A program made the position numbers and the translations under genes. Under the pieces are notes generated by a model. The model was given only the letters and a program-made list of their open reading frames with translations, was not told the origin of the DNA and ran no database searches. Of a stretch of DNA of 64,000 bases, positions 40,541-50,692 are shown in pieces. Where the stretch lies: assembly GCA_012515075.1 (NCBI GenBank), contig JAAYZC010000013.1:25954-89953 (forward strand), written 5' to 3'. Within the stretch, counting starts at the first letter, position 1, and every line of letters starts with the position of its first letter. The DNA is from Thermoplasmatales archaeon. Its GTDB lineage: Archaea > Thermoplasmatota > Thermoplasmata > Methanomassiliicoccales > Methanomethylophilaceae.

Positions 40541-42168
40541 GATACGGGATAGCATTGGACATAGGTACAAGCGGCTTCCGCTGCCAGGCTCTGGACCTGG
40601 ATACGAAGGAGACCGTCGCGACGGCGATAACCGCAAGGCACCCGATACCCGGGATGAACGTCATAGATCATGTGAACTTCGCAATCAGGTCAGGTGCAGA
40701 TGTCGGCAACCGGCTGATCCTGGCAACCGTCAACAACCTGTTCGGAATGTTGGGTGTGGACCTTGATAAAGTTGAGACCGTGGCCGTGTGCGGGAACCCG
40801 TTCCAGCTGTCCCTTTTCCAGAACATAGAGATAAGGGATCTCGCCTATGCGGGGAAGAGCATGCTCAGGGATCTGGGCGTGGTCTCTCCCGACAGGAGCG
40901 GAAATGTCCTGGAAGCCATGGAGCTGGGATTGTTCTCCGTTCCGAACGCCAAAGTAATCATACCTCCCGCCGTGACCCACGAGATAGGTGCCGATGCCAT
41001 AGCGATGCTTCTCGTCACAGGGGTGCTGGACAAGAACGAGACGGCCATTGTCGTCGACTACGGAACCAATGCGGAGATGGCCCTTGTGAAGGACGGGGAG
41101 GTGTTCACCGGGTCCGCCGCGGCCGGGCCTGCTCTAGAAGGACAGCAGATAGAAAGGGGGATGCTCGCATCGACCGGCGCTTTGTCCGACGTCGATCCAG
41201 ACGGTGAAGGGTGGGTCTGCCATGTTTTGGATCCCACCCTGGCACCCAGAGCCGGCGATACCGTCGATCCGAGAACGGGGGACATCATAGGGAAGGGGGA
41301 AATGCACGGGAAAGCCCGGGGCATAACGGGAACAGGGGTCGTCGCAGCGCTTTCCTGCGGGATAGATGACGGCGTGGTCGGGACAATGGGGATCGATACC
41401 CCTGACGGCATGATACACCTTCAGGACGGTATAAAGATATCACGCAGGGACGTGGACGAGGCCGGTAAGGCCATCGGGGCGCTGAGGACAGGTTTCCTGA
41501 CCCTCATGTTGGAGGCGGGCGTGTGGGTGGATGACGTCAAGACGGCTTACATGTCGGGCGCCTCGGGTCTCTACGTGGACGCCAACAAGGCAAAGTCCAT
41601 AGGCATGGTGACTCCCGGCGCGGAGAGGATAATACAGTTCGGGAACACCTCGATAGTGCTAGCACGCAGGCTGGTGCTGGGAGAGACAACCCTGGAGGAA
41701 CTGCGGACGTTCGCTGAGAAGCTGCTCGCCAAACATTGCATGTTCGCCACCTCGGAGGATTTCAAGAACATATACTCAGTGGAGTTGTCTTACTGGTGCT
41801 ACGGCATGCCCATGAGCGAGTACAACAATATGCTGGACATCTCCGGCATACCCCCAATACCCCTGGAGCCCAGTAAGGCGGAGGTTGAGAGGATGGTCAT
41901 CAGGGACCTGCCTGACATCGACGAGGATCGCGGGGTCACGATAATGGAGGCCCCCGGCGTGCTGCTGACGGGGCAGATCGACGGTTGCACCTACTGCGGG
42001 ATATGCCGGGACAGGTGTCCGGAGACGGCTCTGATGCTGTCCGAGGAAGGCGACGGAATCGTAGCCCACGTGAGGTCCGACCTGTGTGCAGGGACCGCAT
42101 GCAGGCGCTGTGAGAACGACTGTCCTGAGAAGGTATTCAGCTTCGACTCGCTGAGAATCGGGAGCTGA
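40537..42168 (+). CDS. ramA: Corrinoid protein reductive activase RamA
   Basis: IALDIGTSGFRCQALDL, VVDYGTNAEMALV, C-terminal ferredoxin motifs CTYCGICRDRCP and CRRCENDCP. Confidence 0.94.
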   Translation: MRYGIALDIGTSGFRCQALDLDTKETVATAITARHPIPGMNVIDHVNFAIRSGADVGNRLILATVNNLFGMLGVDLDKVETVAVCGNPFQLSLFQNIEIRDLAYAGKSMLRDLGVVSPDRSGNVLEAMELGLFSVPNAKVIIPPAVTHEIGADAIAMLLVTGVLDKNETAIVVDYGTNAEMALVKDGEVFTGSAAAGPALEGQQIERGMLASTGALSDVDPDGEGWVCHVLDPTLAPRAGDTVDPRTGDIIGKGEMHGKARGITGTGVVAALSCGIDDGVVGTMGIDTPDGMIHLQDGIKISRRDVDEAGKAIGALRTGFLTLMLEAGVWVDDVKTAYMSGASGLYVDANKAKSIGMVTPGAERIIQFGNTSIVLARRLVLGETTLEELRTFAEKLLAKHCMFATSEDFKNIYSVELSYWCYGMPMSEYNNMLDISGIPPIPLEPSKAEVERMVIRDLPDIDEDRGVTIMEAPGVLLTGQIDGCTYCGICRDRCPETALMLSEEGDGIVAHVRSDLCAGTACRRCENDCPEKVFSFDSLRIGS

Positions 42169-42303
42169 GACTCGAATAAAAAGACCGAATAGGGGTTGTT
42201 TCGGAAGATCGGGCGACCTCGGTACAAGCCGTTCCGGGGCGCATGCGCAAGGTCACCCGACATCCTGGGCGGGCCTCGGCCCTGCCCGATCTTCGCCCGG
42301 ACT

Positions 42304-42699
42304 TCACTGGTCGTTCTTCCTGGCGCAAGTCTGCTGATTGAGGCCGCATGTGCAGGGCGGCTCCATGTCGTTTATGGAGGGGGGCATCTGCTTGTTGGCG
42401 CTGAGCACCCCGTCGGGCACGTCCAGCCAATCCGCCAGAACCTGGTCGGATGGATATTCTCCCTCGGAAACCACCACTCCGTCGTATTCCGCGACCGGGA
42501 GTATCCCCAGACCCTTCTGGCTCACGAGCTCCTCCGCCTCGGCTCCTCCCCCGACATCGGACGGGGACACGCACATCACACGGTCCACTTTTATGCCGAT
42601 CTTGGAAAGAGCCTCGACGGAATCATCGAACCTCTTCGCATTTTGGGAATACTTCTCGCGACTCTCCCTCGATTCGAACACAACGAATACGTCTTTCAT
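42304..42699 (-). CDS. ArsD/thioredoxin-fold-like protein with C-terminal CTC motif
   Basis: LGILPVAEYDGVVVSEGEYPSDQVLADWLDVPDG resembles the ArsD/thioredoxin-like C-terminus; ends PPCTCGLNQQTCARKNDQ. Confidence 0.55.
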   Translation of the reverse strand: MKDVFVVFESRESREKYSQNAKRFDDSVEALSKIGIKVDRVMCVSPSDVGGGAEAEELVSQKGLGILPVAEYDGVVVSEGEYPSDQVLADWLDVPDGVLSANKQMPPSINDMEPPCTCGLNQQTCARKNDQ

Positions 42700-43242
42700 G
42701 AAGAAATCATCGACTTTCGTAGTTTTAAACGAACGTGTCCGACGCTTATACGCGTAGAGAATCTTCCTGGTCGACATGCTGGATGCAGCATTCTCCCTGG
42801 AAACATCCCTATCATGAATGATAGTATGATGACAACAGACATATGCATAAATCAGGGGGATCGCAGGAATGGGCCAGTGATGATGGCCGCGGCAGGGACG
42901 TGATAAACAATCCCTGTCGAAGGCGATGCCGACACGCGGCGCTGCATCCCATCCGATGGCGGCCGCGGGTATAAGACATAGTGGTTCCGGGCGAAGGATA
43001 CTGCAGGGGTGCGGTCATTCACCCGGTCTCGGGGCTCGTGATGGCTTGACTGGGGCGGTATCCGGGGGGCAGGAACGTTCATGATGATCGTAGCGGTTCC
43101 CCCTCGATCGAATCGCCATGTCCTTCGGGATGTCCGCCCTGCTGCTGACTCGGCAGCATCTCCGGTGTCTTCGGGCAAGGCAGGGAGCGATTCAGCATTT
43201 TGCACAGCGAGACGTTGTTTTCGAGGAGAGATAACGCAGAAA

Positions 43243-43329
43243 TGGTGCAGGGGACGCGATTTGAACGCGCGGACCACTAAGGACTAGGCCCTCAACCTAG
43301 CGTCGTTGGCCATGCTTGACTACCCCTGC
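43243..43329 (-). tRNA. tRNA-Leu(GAG)
   Basis: Minus strand GCAGGGG...CTAGG-TTGAGGG-CCTAG...GTTCAAATC...CCCCTGCACCA with long variable arm. Confidence 0.92.
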
Positions 43330-43502
43330 ACTTGGGTTCCCAATAGGGATTCAGTTAATAAGCTTTGTGCAAAGGTCCAGTTTACGCAGGTATCTGGGTG
43401 ACGAGGCCGCATGGTATTTATCCCGACCCTGCCGTGACCATGCCCCGGGGAACCTGTAAACGGAACACGACAAAGATTAATAAGGGCTAGTCGGTTGGGA
43501 AT

Positions 43503-43806
43503 GTGTCAGGAGAGGGAGGGCGGCCGACGGTAGGACTTTGTCCAGCTGAGGAAGTTCCCTCCTCCACAGGGCAGATGAGCCGGGAAATCCGGCCGGGCGA
43601 GAGCCCGGGCAAGGGCCCAGAAACGACACAGACTCGGCCATAGGATGATCCGCTGACGGTGACATTCCCGAGGATTTGGTGAAACGGCGACTCCTCATCG
43701 GAGCAAGCCCATACAGCCGGGATGAGTGCCCGATGACCGGCGGGTAGGGTGCGTTAGTTGAATGCCGCCTGAAACAGAAGGGGGGCTACTACCCTCACCT
43801 GACTCC
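43503..43806 (+). ncRNA. rnpB: RNase P RNA
   Basis: Conserved blocks GAGGAAGTTCCCTCCTCCACA, GTGAAACGGCGACTCC, GAAACAGAAGGGGGCTACTACC, terminal pairing GTCAGG/CCTGAC. Confidence 0.9.
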
Positions 43807-43899
43807 GTTTACGTTAACACGATATCCATCTGGGACGATTCCTCGCCCAGATTACTTCATCCAATCAAACTTAATAGATGAGATGGCCTTCACGGCACC

Positions 43900-44577
43900 A
43901 TGGCATTGGATTCCAGATACAAAGCAGTAGCCTTCGACATGGACGGAACCCTGATGGACTCCGAAGTGGACTATGCGGGCCTTGCCAATCTAGTCTTCGA
44001 CGAGATGATCGAGATGGGGGTGCCAGTGGAAGCGATCGACCGCAGTGAAGGTTCCAAGTTCAATCTGGATAGCGGATTAGAATGGCTCAGGCTCAACGGG
44101 AGAGGCAAGGAGATCTTCGATATACAGGAGCGTATATCCAAAAGAGCCAGGGATATCGAGATGGAGAATGCCGACGAGGCCCGCCCCTACCCGGGTGCGG
44201 AGGAGCTGCTCGTGATTCTGAAGGATGGAGGATACAGGACCGGAGTGGTCACCCGCGGATGCAGGGAATATTGCCTGTACATCCTCGGAAAGTGCGGGAT
44301 GCTGCCCAACATAGATGCCGTAGTGGCAAGGGACGATTATCCTGAGGAGCAGGCGAAACCTTCTCCGATGGCACTCAAAAACCTGGCTTCCAAACTGGGG
44401 GTGTCCGCAGACGAGATCCTGTTCCTGGGGGACCACAAATTCGATTATTTCACCGCCAGGGATTCCGGGGCGGGATTCATAGGTGTCCTGAGCGGGACAT
44501 TCGGGACCGAGGACTGGCGCGCACTCGGAGTCGACGATCTCATCGGGACCGTAAGCGAACTGTTGGGCCGTTTATAA
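43900..44577 (+). CDS. HAD-superfamily hydrolase (phosphoglycolate phosphatase-like)
   Basis: AVAFDMDGTLMDSEVDY, GVVTRGCREY, LFLGDHKFDYFTARDSG. Confidence 0.88.
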   Translation: MALDSRYKAVAFDMDGTLMDSEVDYAGLANLVFDEMIEMGVPVEAIDRSEGSKFNLDSGLEWLRLNGRGKEIFDIQERISKRARDIEMENADEARPYPGAEELLVILKDGGYRTGVVTRGCREYCLYILGKCGMLPNIDAVVARDDYPEEQAKPSPMALKNLASKLGVSADEILFLGDHKFDYFTARDSGAGFIGVLSGTFGTEDWRALGVDDLIGTVSELLGRL

Positions 44578-45582
44578 ATCCCGGTCGGGTGCCGCCTCGC
44601 AGTACTTGGCGACCCTCTCGGCGAAATCCCTGGTGCCCATGCTGCCGCCCACGTCCGCGGTCCTCTCCATCTTCGCGTAGGCCTCGCGGACGCTCCTCCG
44701 TATGATGTCCCCCCGGGATTTCATGCCCAGGAAGTCCAGCATCATGGCCGCCGAGAGTATGGATGACGTGGGATTGACTCTGTCCTGTCCCGCCAGGTCC
44801 GGCTGGGCGGAATGCATCGGCTCGAAAAGCCCCATGTCGTCCCCCAGGTTGCCCGACGGGGTCAGATACGTGCCTCCCACCAGGGCGGAGACCTCCTCGG
44901 ATATTATGTCCCCGTAGAGGTTCAGCGTCACCACCAGGTCTATCTCCCCGGGTGTCAGGATGTACTCGGCGGCCAGCTTGTCGGCCCGCACGTCGTTTAT
45001 GGCGTAAGGGGAGCCCGTCATCTCCTCATAGAAGATATCCTTGAAGAGGCCGTCAGATGCGGTGAACACGTTGGCCTTGTGGGCGCAGGTTATCTTCTTC
45101 CTGCCTTTGAGCGAAGCCATTTTGAGGGCCATCCTGCAGATGCGCCGGCACCCTTTTATGCTCACCCTCCTCTCGAGGGTGACCCCGTCGAGGTCCTCGA
45201 TCTCGGCCATGGTGTACATGCCCTCGGAGTTCTCCCTCACCATTATGGTGTCGATACCTTTGAATCCTATGTCGTCGCAGAGGGGTGCGAAGGGCCTTAT
45301 GTTGGCGAAAAGACCGAGCTGCTTCTTGAGTGCGAGGTTGGGGCTGCGGTAGAGCCGGTCATCCCTCTTGTCGATGATTGTGCCCATCAGTATGGCCTCG
45401 CACTCGTTGATCGCGTCGAGGGTCTCCGAGGGGAGGTACTGCTCGTGCTTGGAGTATGCGGACATGCCGATGTCCGCATGTACGAACTCCAGACCGTCCG
45501 CCGTGGCATTCAGGACCCTCATAGACGCATCTATCACCTCGGGCCCCACCCCGTCTCCCGATAGCACGGCGATTTTCCTCAT
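44572..45582 (-). CDS. Isopropylmalate/isocitrate/homoisocitrate dehydrogenase family
   Basis: VLSGDGVGPEVIDA, VRENSEGMYTM, AHKANVFTASDG, NLYGDIISEEVSALVGG. Confidence 0.9.
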   Translation of the reverse strand: MRKIAVLSGDGVGPEVIDASMRVLNATADGLEFVHADIGMSAYSKHEQYLPSETLDAINECEAILMGTIIDKRDDRLYRSPNLALKKQLGLFANIRPFAPLCDDIGFKGIDTIMVRENSEGMYTMAEIEDLDGVTLERRVSIKGCRRICRMALKMASLKGRKKITCAHKANVFTASDGLFKDIFYEEMTGSPYAINDVRADKLAAEYILTPGEIDLVVTLNLYGDIISEEVSALVGGTYLTPSGNLGDDMGLFEPMHSAQPDLAGQDRVNPTSSILSAAMMLDFLGMKSRGDIIRRSVREAYAKMERTADVGGSMGTRDFAERVAKYCEAAPDRDL

Positions 45583-45591
45583 GTTCCCGCC

Positions 45592-46548
45592 TCACAGGAT
45601 GCGGTCCGCCAGACCAGCGTATATCAGAGGCAGGGTTATCGTGGCGTCGCCCTCAACGGTCATCTTCTTGGCGTCGGCCCTTACCTTGCCCCAGGAGACA
45701 GCCTCCCTCAGGCGGGCGCCCGAGAGGGAGCCGTCGTACTCCTCGGCGGTGGTCAGGTACACTGCGTAATCGAGCCCGTCGCGGAACTGGTTCCACCATA
45801 TCACATGGTGCTTGGATATCCCTCCGCCTATCATCAGGGCACCTGTGCGCTCCGCGGCGTTGGTTATCTCGCTCAGCCTCTGCTCGTCCGCGAACAGGTC
45901 TATCCTGAGCTTGCGATGCATCTGGTAGTACATCCAGAGCTGGCATCCGAAGGATCCGTCGGTTATGCCGGGCACGAATATCGGCACGTTGTTCTTGTGG
46001 CACTGCCAGAGGAGGCTGTCGGGATGGTCCCCCATCCTGGACCCCACCTGGTCTATGATCTCATGGGTCGACAGGGATTGGGTCTCCGCGAATATCTCGT
46101 CGAACATGGGAAGGAGCTTCTCCTCCAGAACCTCTCCGTAGCAGGAGTCCGGCACCAGGACGTTGCCCAGGCGACTCACCCCCTCGTCCCTGAGGGCGGC
46201 ATCGTCCATCACGAAATCCCCGTGATAGTAGGACTTCCAGGACCTGGAGAGATCATGGTCCAGGGTTCCGCAGGTCGTTATGATGAGATCCACCATGCCG
46301 TTCCTGACCAGATCCACGATGACCCCCCTGGTTCCAGTGGCCATTATGCAGGCGGGGAAAGAGAGGAACCTGACGCATCCTCTGTCTCTTACCATCTTCT
46401 CCGCGATGTCGGTCGCGTCGGCAAGCTTCTGGGCGGTGAAGCCTCCGGCGCCCCCCATTGCCCTCAGCATCTCGTCGACGGTCATGCCTTTCTTCACTGC
46501 GATGTCCTTGACGGGCACGAGTCTGTCCATGTCTACGTAATCTGCCAT
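45592..46548 (-). CDS. dys: Deoxyhypusine synthase
   Basis: MGGAGGFTAQKLADA, LIITTCGTLDHD, MIGGGISKHHVIWWNQFRDGLDYAVYLTTAEEYDGSLSGA. Confidence 0.95.
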   Translation of the reverse strand: MADYVDMDRLVPVKDIAVKKGMTVDEMLRAMGGAGGFTAQKLADATDIAEKMVRDRGCVRFLSFPACIMATGTRGVIVDLVRNGMVDLIITTCGTLDHDLSRSWKSYYHGDFVMDDAALRDEGVSRLGNVLVPDSCYGEVLEEKLLPMFDEIFAETQSLSTHEIIDQVGSRMGDHPDSLLWQCHKNNVPIFVPGITDGSFGCQLWMYYQMHRKLRIDLFADEQRLSEITNAAERTGALMIGGGISKHHVIWWNQFRDGLDYAVYLTTAEEYDGSLSGARLREAVSWGKVRADAKKMTVEGDATITLPLIYAGLADRIL

Positions 46549-46626
46549 ATCCTCATCTCTGAGCTATGGGGCTTCCTACAATGCAGGATATTTAAAATGG
46601 TTGCGCAAACCGCTCCATAGGGCCGG

Positions 46627-47205
46627 TCAACGGCCCCCGGCCATCATGCGATCCAACTGGGAACGGGTCTCCTCCTCGGATCCGGAGTTGTCCAGGACCA
46701 TCCAGCCACCGGTCAGGGAACGCATCTTCCCGCGGGTCCTCTCCAGCTTCTCCGCGGTCTCGAAGATCTCCAGCTCGTCCCCCCTCTCCTCTATCCTGTC
46801 CATGGCGAGGCCCCCCGGGACGTCCACGTAGATACTGGCGTCCGGAACCGGGAGCAGCTTCTCCGCGAACTTGTAGAAACGGGAGTACAGGAGGTCTGGG
46901 AGATAGGCCACGGACAGAAGGTACCTGACCATCACGATGTCATCGTATTCCGGGCCCTCCCTCCTCATCCTTCTCAGGGAGCCCAGGACATCAAGCAGGA
47001 AGAAGAATGCGGCGAAGGCCGTTGCCGGTCTGCCCCTCATGTGCAGGAATCTGTCCGAAAGCCTGCCGGAACGGGTCCCTTTGTTGGGATGGTTTATGAG
47101 GAGGACTCTGCGGCCCCGGCGGGTCAGCTCCCCGGTCATGTACTCTGCGGCGGTGCTCTTTCCGGAGCCGTCCATGCCGTCCACGACGTACCAGGTCATG
47201 CTCAC
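46627..47205 (-). CDS. Thymidylate kinase-like P-loop kinase
   Basis: VVDGMDGSGKSTAAEYM, YVDVPGGLAMDRIEERG. Confidence 0.78.
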   Translation of the reverse strand: MSMTWYVVDGMDGSGKSTAAEYMTGELTRRGRRVLLINHPNKGTRSGRLSDRFLHMRGRPATAFAAFFFLLDVLGSLRRMRREGPEYDDIVMVRYLLSVAYLPDLLYSRFYKFAEKLLPVPDASIYVDVPGGLAMDRIEERGDELEIFETAEKLERTRGKMRSLTGGWMVLDNSGSEEETRSQLDRMMAGGR

Positions 47206-47894
47206 AACCCCAACAGGAACATCAGGGCCGCCGTGACTATGGGTATGGTGAGGTTGTCATAGTCACCGGGTGTGACCGCTTCCAGGACCGCCGCGCACAC
47301 GCCGGCCGCCGGGGCCAGCATCCACACCGGGGCGGCGCCGTACATCGGGGCGTAGAGATTCCAGGATGCGAGAAGGCAGTAGAAGCCCACGACCACAAGC
47401 GTCATGACCGCAGTGGCGGCGAATACCCCGAGGGAGCCCTCGAGGGTCTTGCCGTTCAGCATCCTGCGCTTTCCGAACGCCTTTCCGATTATGCTGCCGA
47501 AGCCGTCTCCGTAGGTCATTGCCACGATGCCCACCGATGCGGCTGCCAGGTGATCCGGGAAAAGGGATGCCAGTACGCCGATGCTGATGACGTAGAAGAA
47601 GAGCCCCAGCCTATGCCCCTTCAGGGACATGTCCCCTACCATGCCCCCTTTGCCCCTGCCGGCCGCGATCGCCGCGGCCAGCACCAGCGCCCCGAAGGGC
47701 AGGACGAAGAACACGAGCATGATCCAGCTCTCGGAGAACATCCACCAGACGAAAACGAAGTTGCCTATCATTATGTGGACGACCTTCCGGGTGTCCAGTC
47801 CCGAACCTCTCCTCTCGAGGATAATGTAGGTCGCCAGCGTCGCCCCTATCAGCGAATAGACCAGTAACAGGGCAATGATGTCGTCGGCCGTCAT
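47202..47894 (-). CDS. Dolichol/phytol kinase-like (CTP-dependent) membrane protein
   Basis: TRKVVHIMIGNFVF, MTYGDGFGSIIGKAFGKRRMLNGKTLEGSLG. Confidence 0.78.
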   Translation of the reverse strand: MTADDIIALLLVYSLIGATLATYIILERRGSGLDTRKVVHIMIGNFVFVWWMFSESWIMLVFFVLPFGALVLAAAIAAGRGKGGMVGDMSLKGHRLGLFFYVISIGVLASLFPDHLAAASVGIVAMTYGDGFGSIIGKAFGKRRMLNGKTLEGSLGVFAATAVMTLVVVGFYCLLASWNLYAPMYGAAPVWMLAPAAGVCAAVLEAVTPGDYDNLTIPIVTAALMFLLGL

Positions 47895-47931
47895 TCAGGT
47901 CAGCGGGAGTATAACGGACATGCCTAAATAG

Positions 47932-48417
47932 ATGTCTACCCTGGCCGTGGGCATGATGATCATGATCCGGGACAGGGATTACGCGGACCTCGTCGGCGGC
48001 ATCGACGGAAGGAGCGTGCTCGTCTGGACCTGCAACACGTGCGCAAGGCTCTGCAACGGTATAGGGGGTCAGGAGGCGGCCGGGAGGCTTGCCGAGAGGC
48101 TGCGGGCGGACGGAATACGCGTAACCGGGGTGCTGTCGACCTCCGCATCCTGCCTGGAGGGGAAGGTGGCCGCGAGAGCCTCCGCGGCCTCCGAGGGCGG
48201 ACCGGAGCTGGTATTGGTGCTGGCATGCGATCTGGGGGCCCGTTGCGCAGGGGCGGTCCTCGGCAGGGAGGTGCTGAATCCCGTCGAGACCCTGGGCACA
48301 GGGTACCTGCGGGCGGACGGGAGGCCCGTGCTGCTCTCCGCCGGGGACCGCAGTGCCCTCGCCGAGGACCCGGAGATGGCCAGTCCATGCCTTCCCCGCT
48401 CGTCTCCCTACGCATGA
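47932..48417 (+). CDS. MetV-like / methylene-THF reductase C-terminal-like cysteine protein
   Basis: VWTCNTCARLCNGIGGQEAAGRLAERLRADG, STSASCLEGK, LVLACDLGARCAGAVLGREVLNPVETLGTGYL. Confidence 0.55.
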   Translation: MSTLAVGMMIMIRDRDYADLVGGIDGRSVLVWTCNTCARLCNGIGGQEAAGRLAERLRADGIRVTGVLSTSASCLEGKVAARASAASEGGPELVLVLACDLGARCAGAVLGREVLNPVETLGTGYLRADGRPVLLSAGDRSALAEDPEMASPCLPRSSPYA

Positions 48418-48538
48418 CGGGCGGCCTGCACCGATAGCGCGACCCCCGCCTCCAGGCCTTCTCGATACCCTCGCTCGCGGTCTAACAATTATATACAAGT
48501 ATCAGGTATCGGGAACCAACACATAGGGGTTAAACAAA

Positions 48539-50692
48539 ATGATAGACATTTTCAGCATGCAAAGTCTGTTGTTCCTGATCCCGGTCTCAGCGATCATCGC
48601 GCTGATCTTCGGTGTCTACTTCCTCAGGGATGTCTGGTCCAGGGACAAAGGCACTCCTGATATGCAGAAGATATCCGATGCGATCGAGACCGGGGCCATG
48701 GCATACCTTGCCCGCCAGTACAAGACGATCGGAATCATAAGCATCGTGCTGGCCGTGATACTGGCCATCGCCGGCCTGGTCCCCGGGTTCGAGAAGTACC
48801 TGGGCGTGCCCGTGGCCATAGCGTTCCTGATAGGCGCGGGCTTCTCCATACTTTCCGGCTACATCGGGATGAAGGTATCGGTCAACGCCAACATCAGGAC
48901 CGCCAGCGCCGCCCGCAAATCCCTGCAGGAAGCATTCAAATGCTCGTTCCGCGCAGGGGCGGTCTCGGGGATCGCGGTCTCCGCCCTGAGCCTGGTGGGC
49001 CTCTTCGCCGTCTTCTACGCTTACTACTTCCTGGTAGGGGGTCAGGACATGACCTCGACCCTGCACGCAGTCGTGGGATACGCCTTCGGTGCATCCTTCG
49101 CGGCCCTGTTCGCCCAGCTGGGCGGCGGGATATACACGAAGGCCGCCGATGTAGGAGCGGACCTGGTGGGAAAGGTCGAAGCGGGTATACCCGAGGACGA
49201 CCCCCGGAACCCCGCCGTCATCGCCGACCTCGTCGGGGACAACGTGGGCGACTGCGCGGGACGCGGAGCGGACATATTCGAGTCCACCGCCGCGGAGATA
49301 ATATCATCCATGGTCATAGGAAGCGCGGTGATAGCCGTCGGGCTTTCCGCGAACTGGGTGTTCCTCCCCCTGGTGCTCATGGCGCTGGGTCTCGTCGCCT
49401 CCCTCGTGGGGATCCTCGTCGTTCGCATAAAGGACGATGGAGAGGATGTGGTCAAAGCCCTCAACCGCGGATACTACGTGACCATAGTACTCGTGCTGGT
49501 CTTCCTGGCGATATCGACATACTGGCTGCTCTCGCCGGAGACTTCCGCGTGGCTGAACTTCTTCTTCTGCGGGGTCGTGGGCATAGTCCTGGGCCTCGCC
49601 ATAGTGTACATAACCCAGTACTACACGGGTGACCACAAGCCCGTCAAGGACCTGGCCAAGTCGTCCGAGACCGGAGCGGCGACCAACGTCATATCCGGGA
49701 TATCCCTCGGCCTCGAGTCCACGGTCCTCCCCGTCATATGCATAGTCGTGTCCATAATCGCGACGTACATTCTCGGCTACTACGCCGCGCCTGACGCATC
49801 CCAGCAGTTCGTGTTCGGACTGTACGGAACCGCCGTGGCGACAATAGCCATGCTCGGATCCTCTGCTTTCATACTGGCCGAGGACACCTTCGGCCCCATA
49901 ACCGACAATGCCGGCGGGATAGCGGAGATGTCCGACCAGCCCAAGGACGTTAGGGACAGGACCGACAAGCTGGACGCCGTCGGTAACACAACCAAGGCCC
50001 TCACCAAGGGATACGCCATGGCATCCGCGGCCCTCGCCGCCTTCCTGCTGTTCGCTGCCTACTTCGAGATCGTCGCCGAGATAAAGGGCGAGACTCTCGA
50101 GGCCGTTTTCAACATCAACATAGGCAACCCCCTGATCTTCGTTGGAGGACTGGTCGGGGCCGTGCTGGTGTTCTTCTTCGCGTCCCTGGCGATCCGCGCC
50201 GTCGGAACAGCCGCCGGCGAGATGATCGAGGAGGTCCGCAGGCAGTTCAGGGAGAGGCCCGGCATAATGAAGGGCACCGAGGATCCCGACTACAAGGAAT
50301 GCGTCGACATCGCCACCCGCGGAGCCCTCAGAGCCATGGTGGCCCCGGCGCTCCTGCCGATACTGGTGCCGGTGGTCTTCGGCCTGATATACAGGTTCGT
50401 GTTCCCCGACGTGGCCCCAGCGGCCGTCGGCGCGCTCATAATGGTCGGCACGATCGTGGGCGTCCTGATGGCGAACTTCCTCAACAACGGAGGAGGGGCA
50501 TGGGACAACGCCAAGAAGTACATCGAGGAGGGCAACCACGGCGGCAAGGGCTCGCCCGCCCATGCCGCGGCCGTCGTCGGAGACACCATCGGGGATCCCT
50601 TCAAGGACACCGCCGGACCTTCGATACATGTCCTGGTGAAGCTGCTGTCCACCATATGTCTGGTTACCGCAGTCCTCTTCGTCGTCGTCTGA
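48539..50692 (+). CDS. hppA: Membrane-bound proton-translocating pyrophosphatase
   Basis: KAADVGADLVGKVEAGIPEDDPRNPAVIADLVGDNVGDCAGRGADIFES, GNTTKALTKGYA. Confidence 0.97.
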   Translation: MIDIFSMQSLLFLIPVSAIIALIFGVYFLRDVWSRDKGTPDMQKISDAIETGAMAYLARQYKTIGIISIVLAVILAIAGLVPGFEKYLGVPVAIAFLIGAGFSILSGYIGMKVSVNANIRTASAARKSLQEAFKCSFRAGAVSGIAVSALSLVGLFAVFYAYYFLVGGQDMTSTLHAVVGYAFGASFAALFAQLGGGIYTKAADVGADLVGKVEAGIPEDDPRNPAVIADLVGDNVGDCAGRGADIFESTAAEIISSMVIGSAVIAVGLSANWVFLPLVLMALGLVASLVGILVVRIKDDGEDVVKALNRGYYVTIVLVLVFLAISTYWLLSPETSAWLNFFFCGVVGIVLGLAIVYITQYYTGDHKPVKDLAKSSETGAATNVISGISLGLESTVLPVICIVVSIIATYILGYYAAPDASQQFVFGLYGTAVATIAMLGSSAFILAEDTFGPITDNAGGIAEMSDQPKDVRDRTDKLDAVGNTTKALTKGYAMASAALAAFLLFAAYFEIVAEIKGETLEAVFNINIGNPLIFVGGLVGAVLVFFFASLAIRAVGTAAGEMIEEVRRQFRERPGIMKGTEDPDYKECVDIATRGALRAMVAPALLPILVPVVFGLIYRFVFPDVAPAAVGALIMVGTIVGVLMANFLNNGGGAWDNAKKYIEEGNHGGKGSPAHAAAVVGDTIGDPFKDTAGPSIHVLVKLLSTICLVTAVLFVVV

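Noticed and set aside
42852-43277. 141-aa minus-strand ORF upstream of/into tRNA-Leu
   Set aside because: Runs through the tRNA gene and lacks protein family features
49304-50629. 441-aa minus-strand ORF opposite hppA
   Set aside because: Antisense shadow ORF of a well-supported membrane pyrophosphatase
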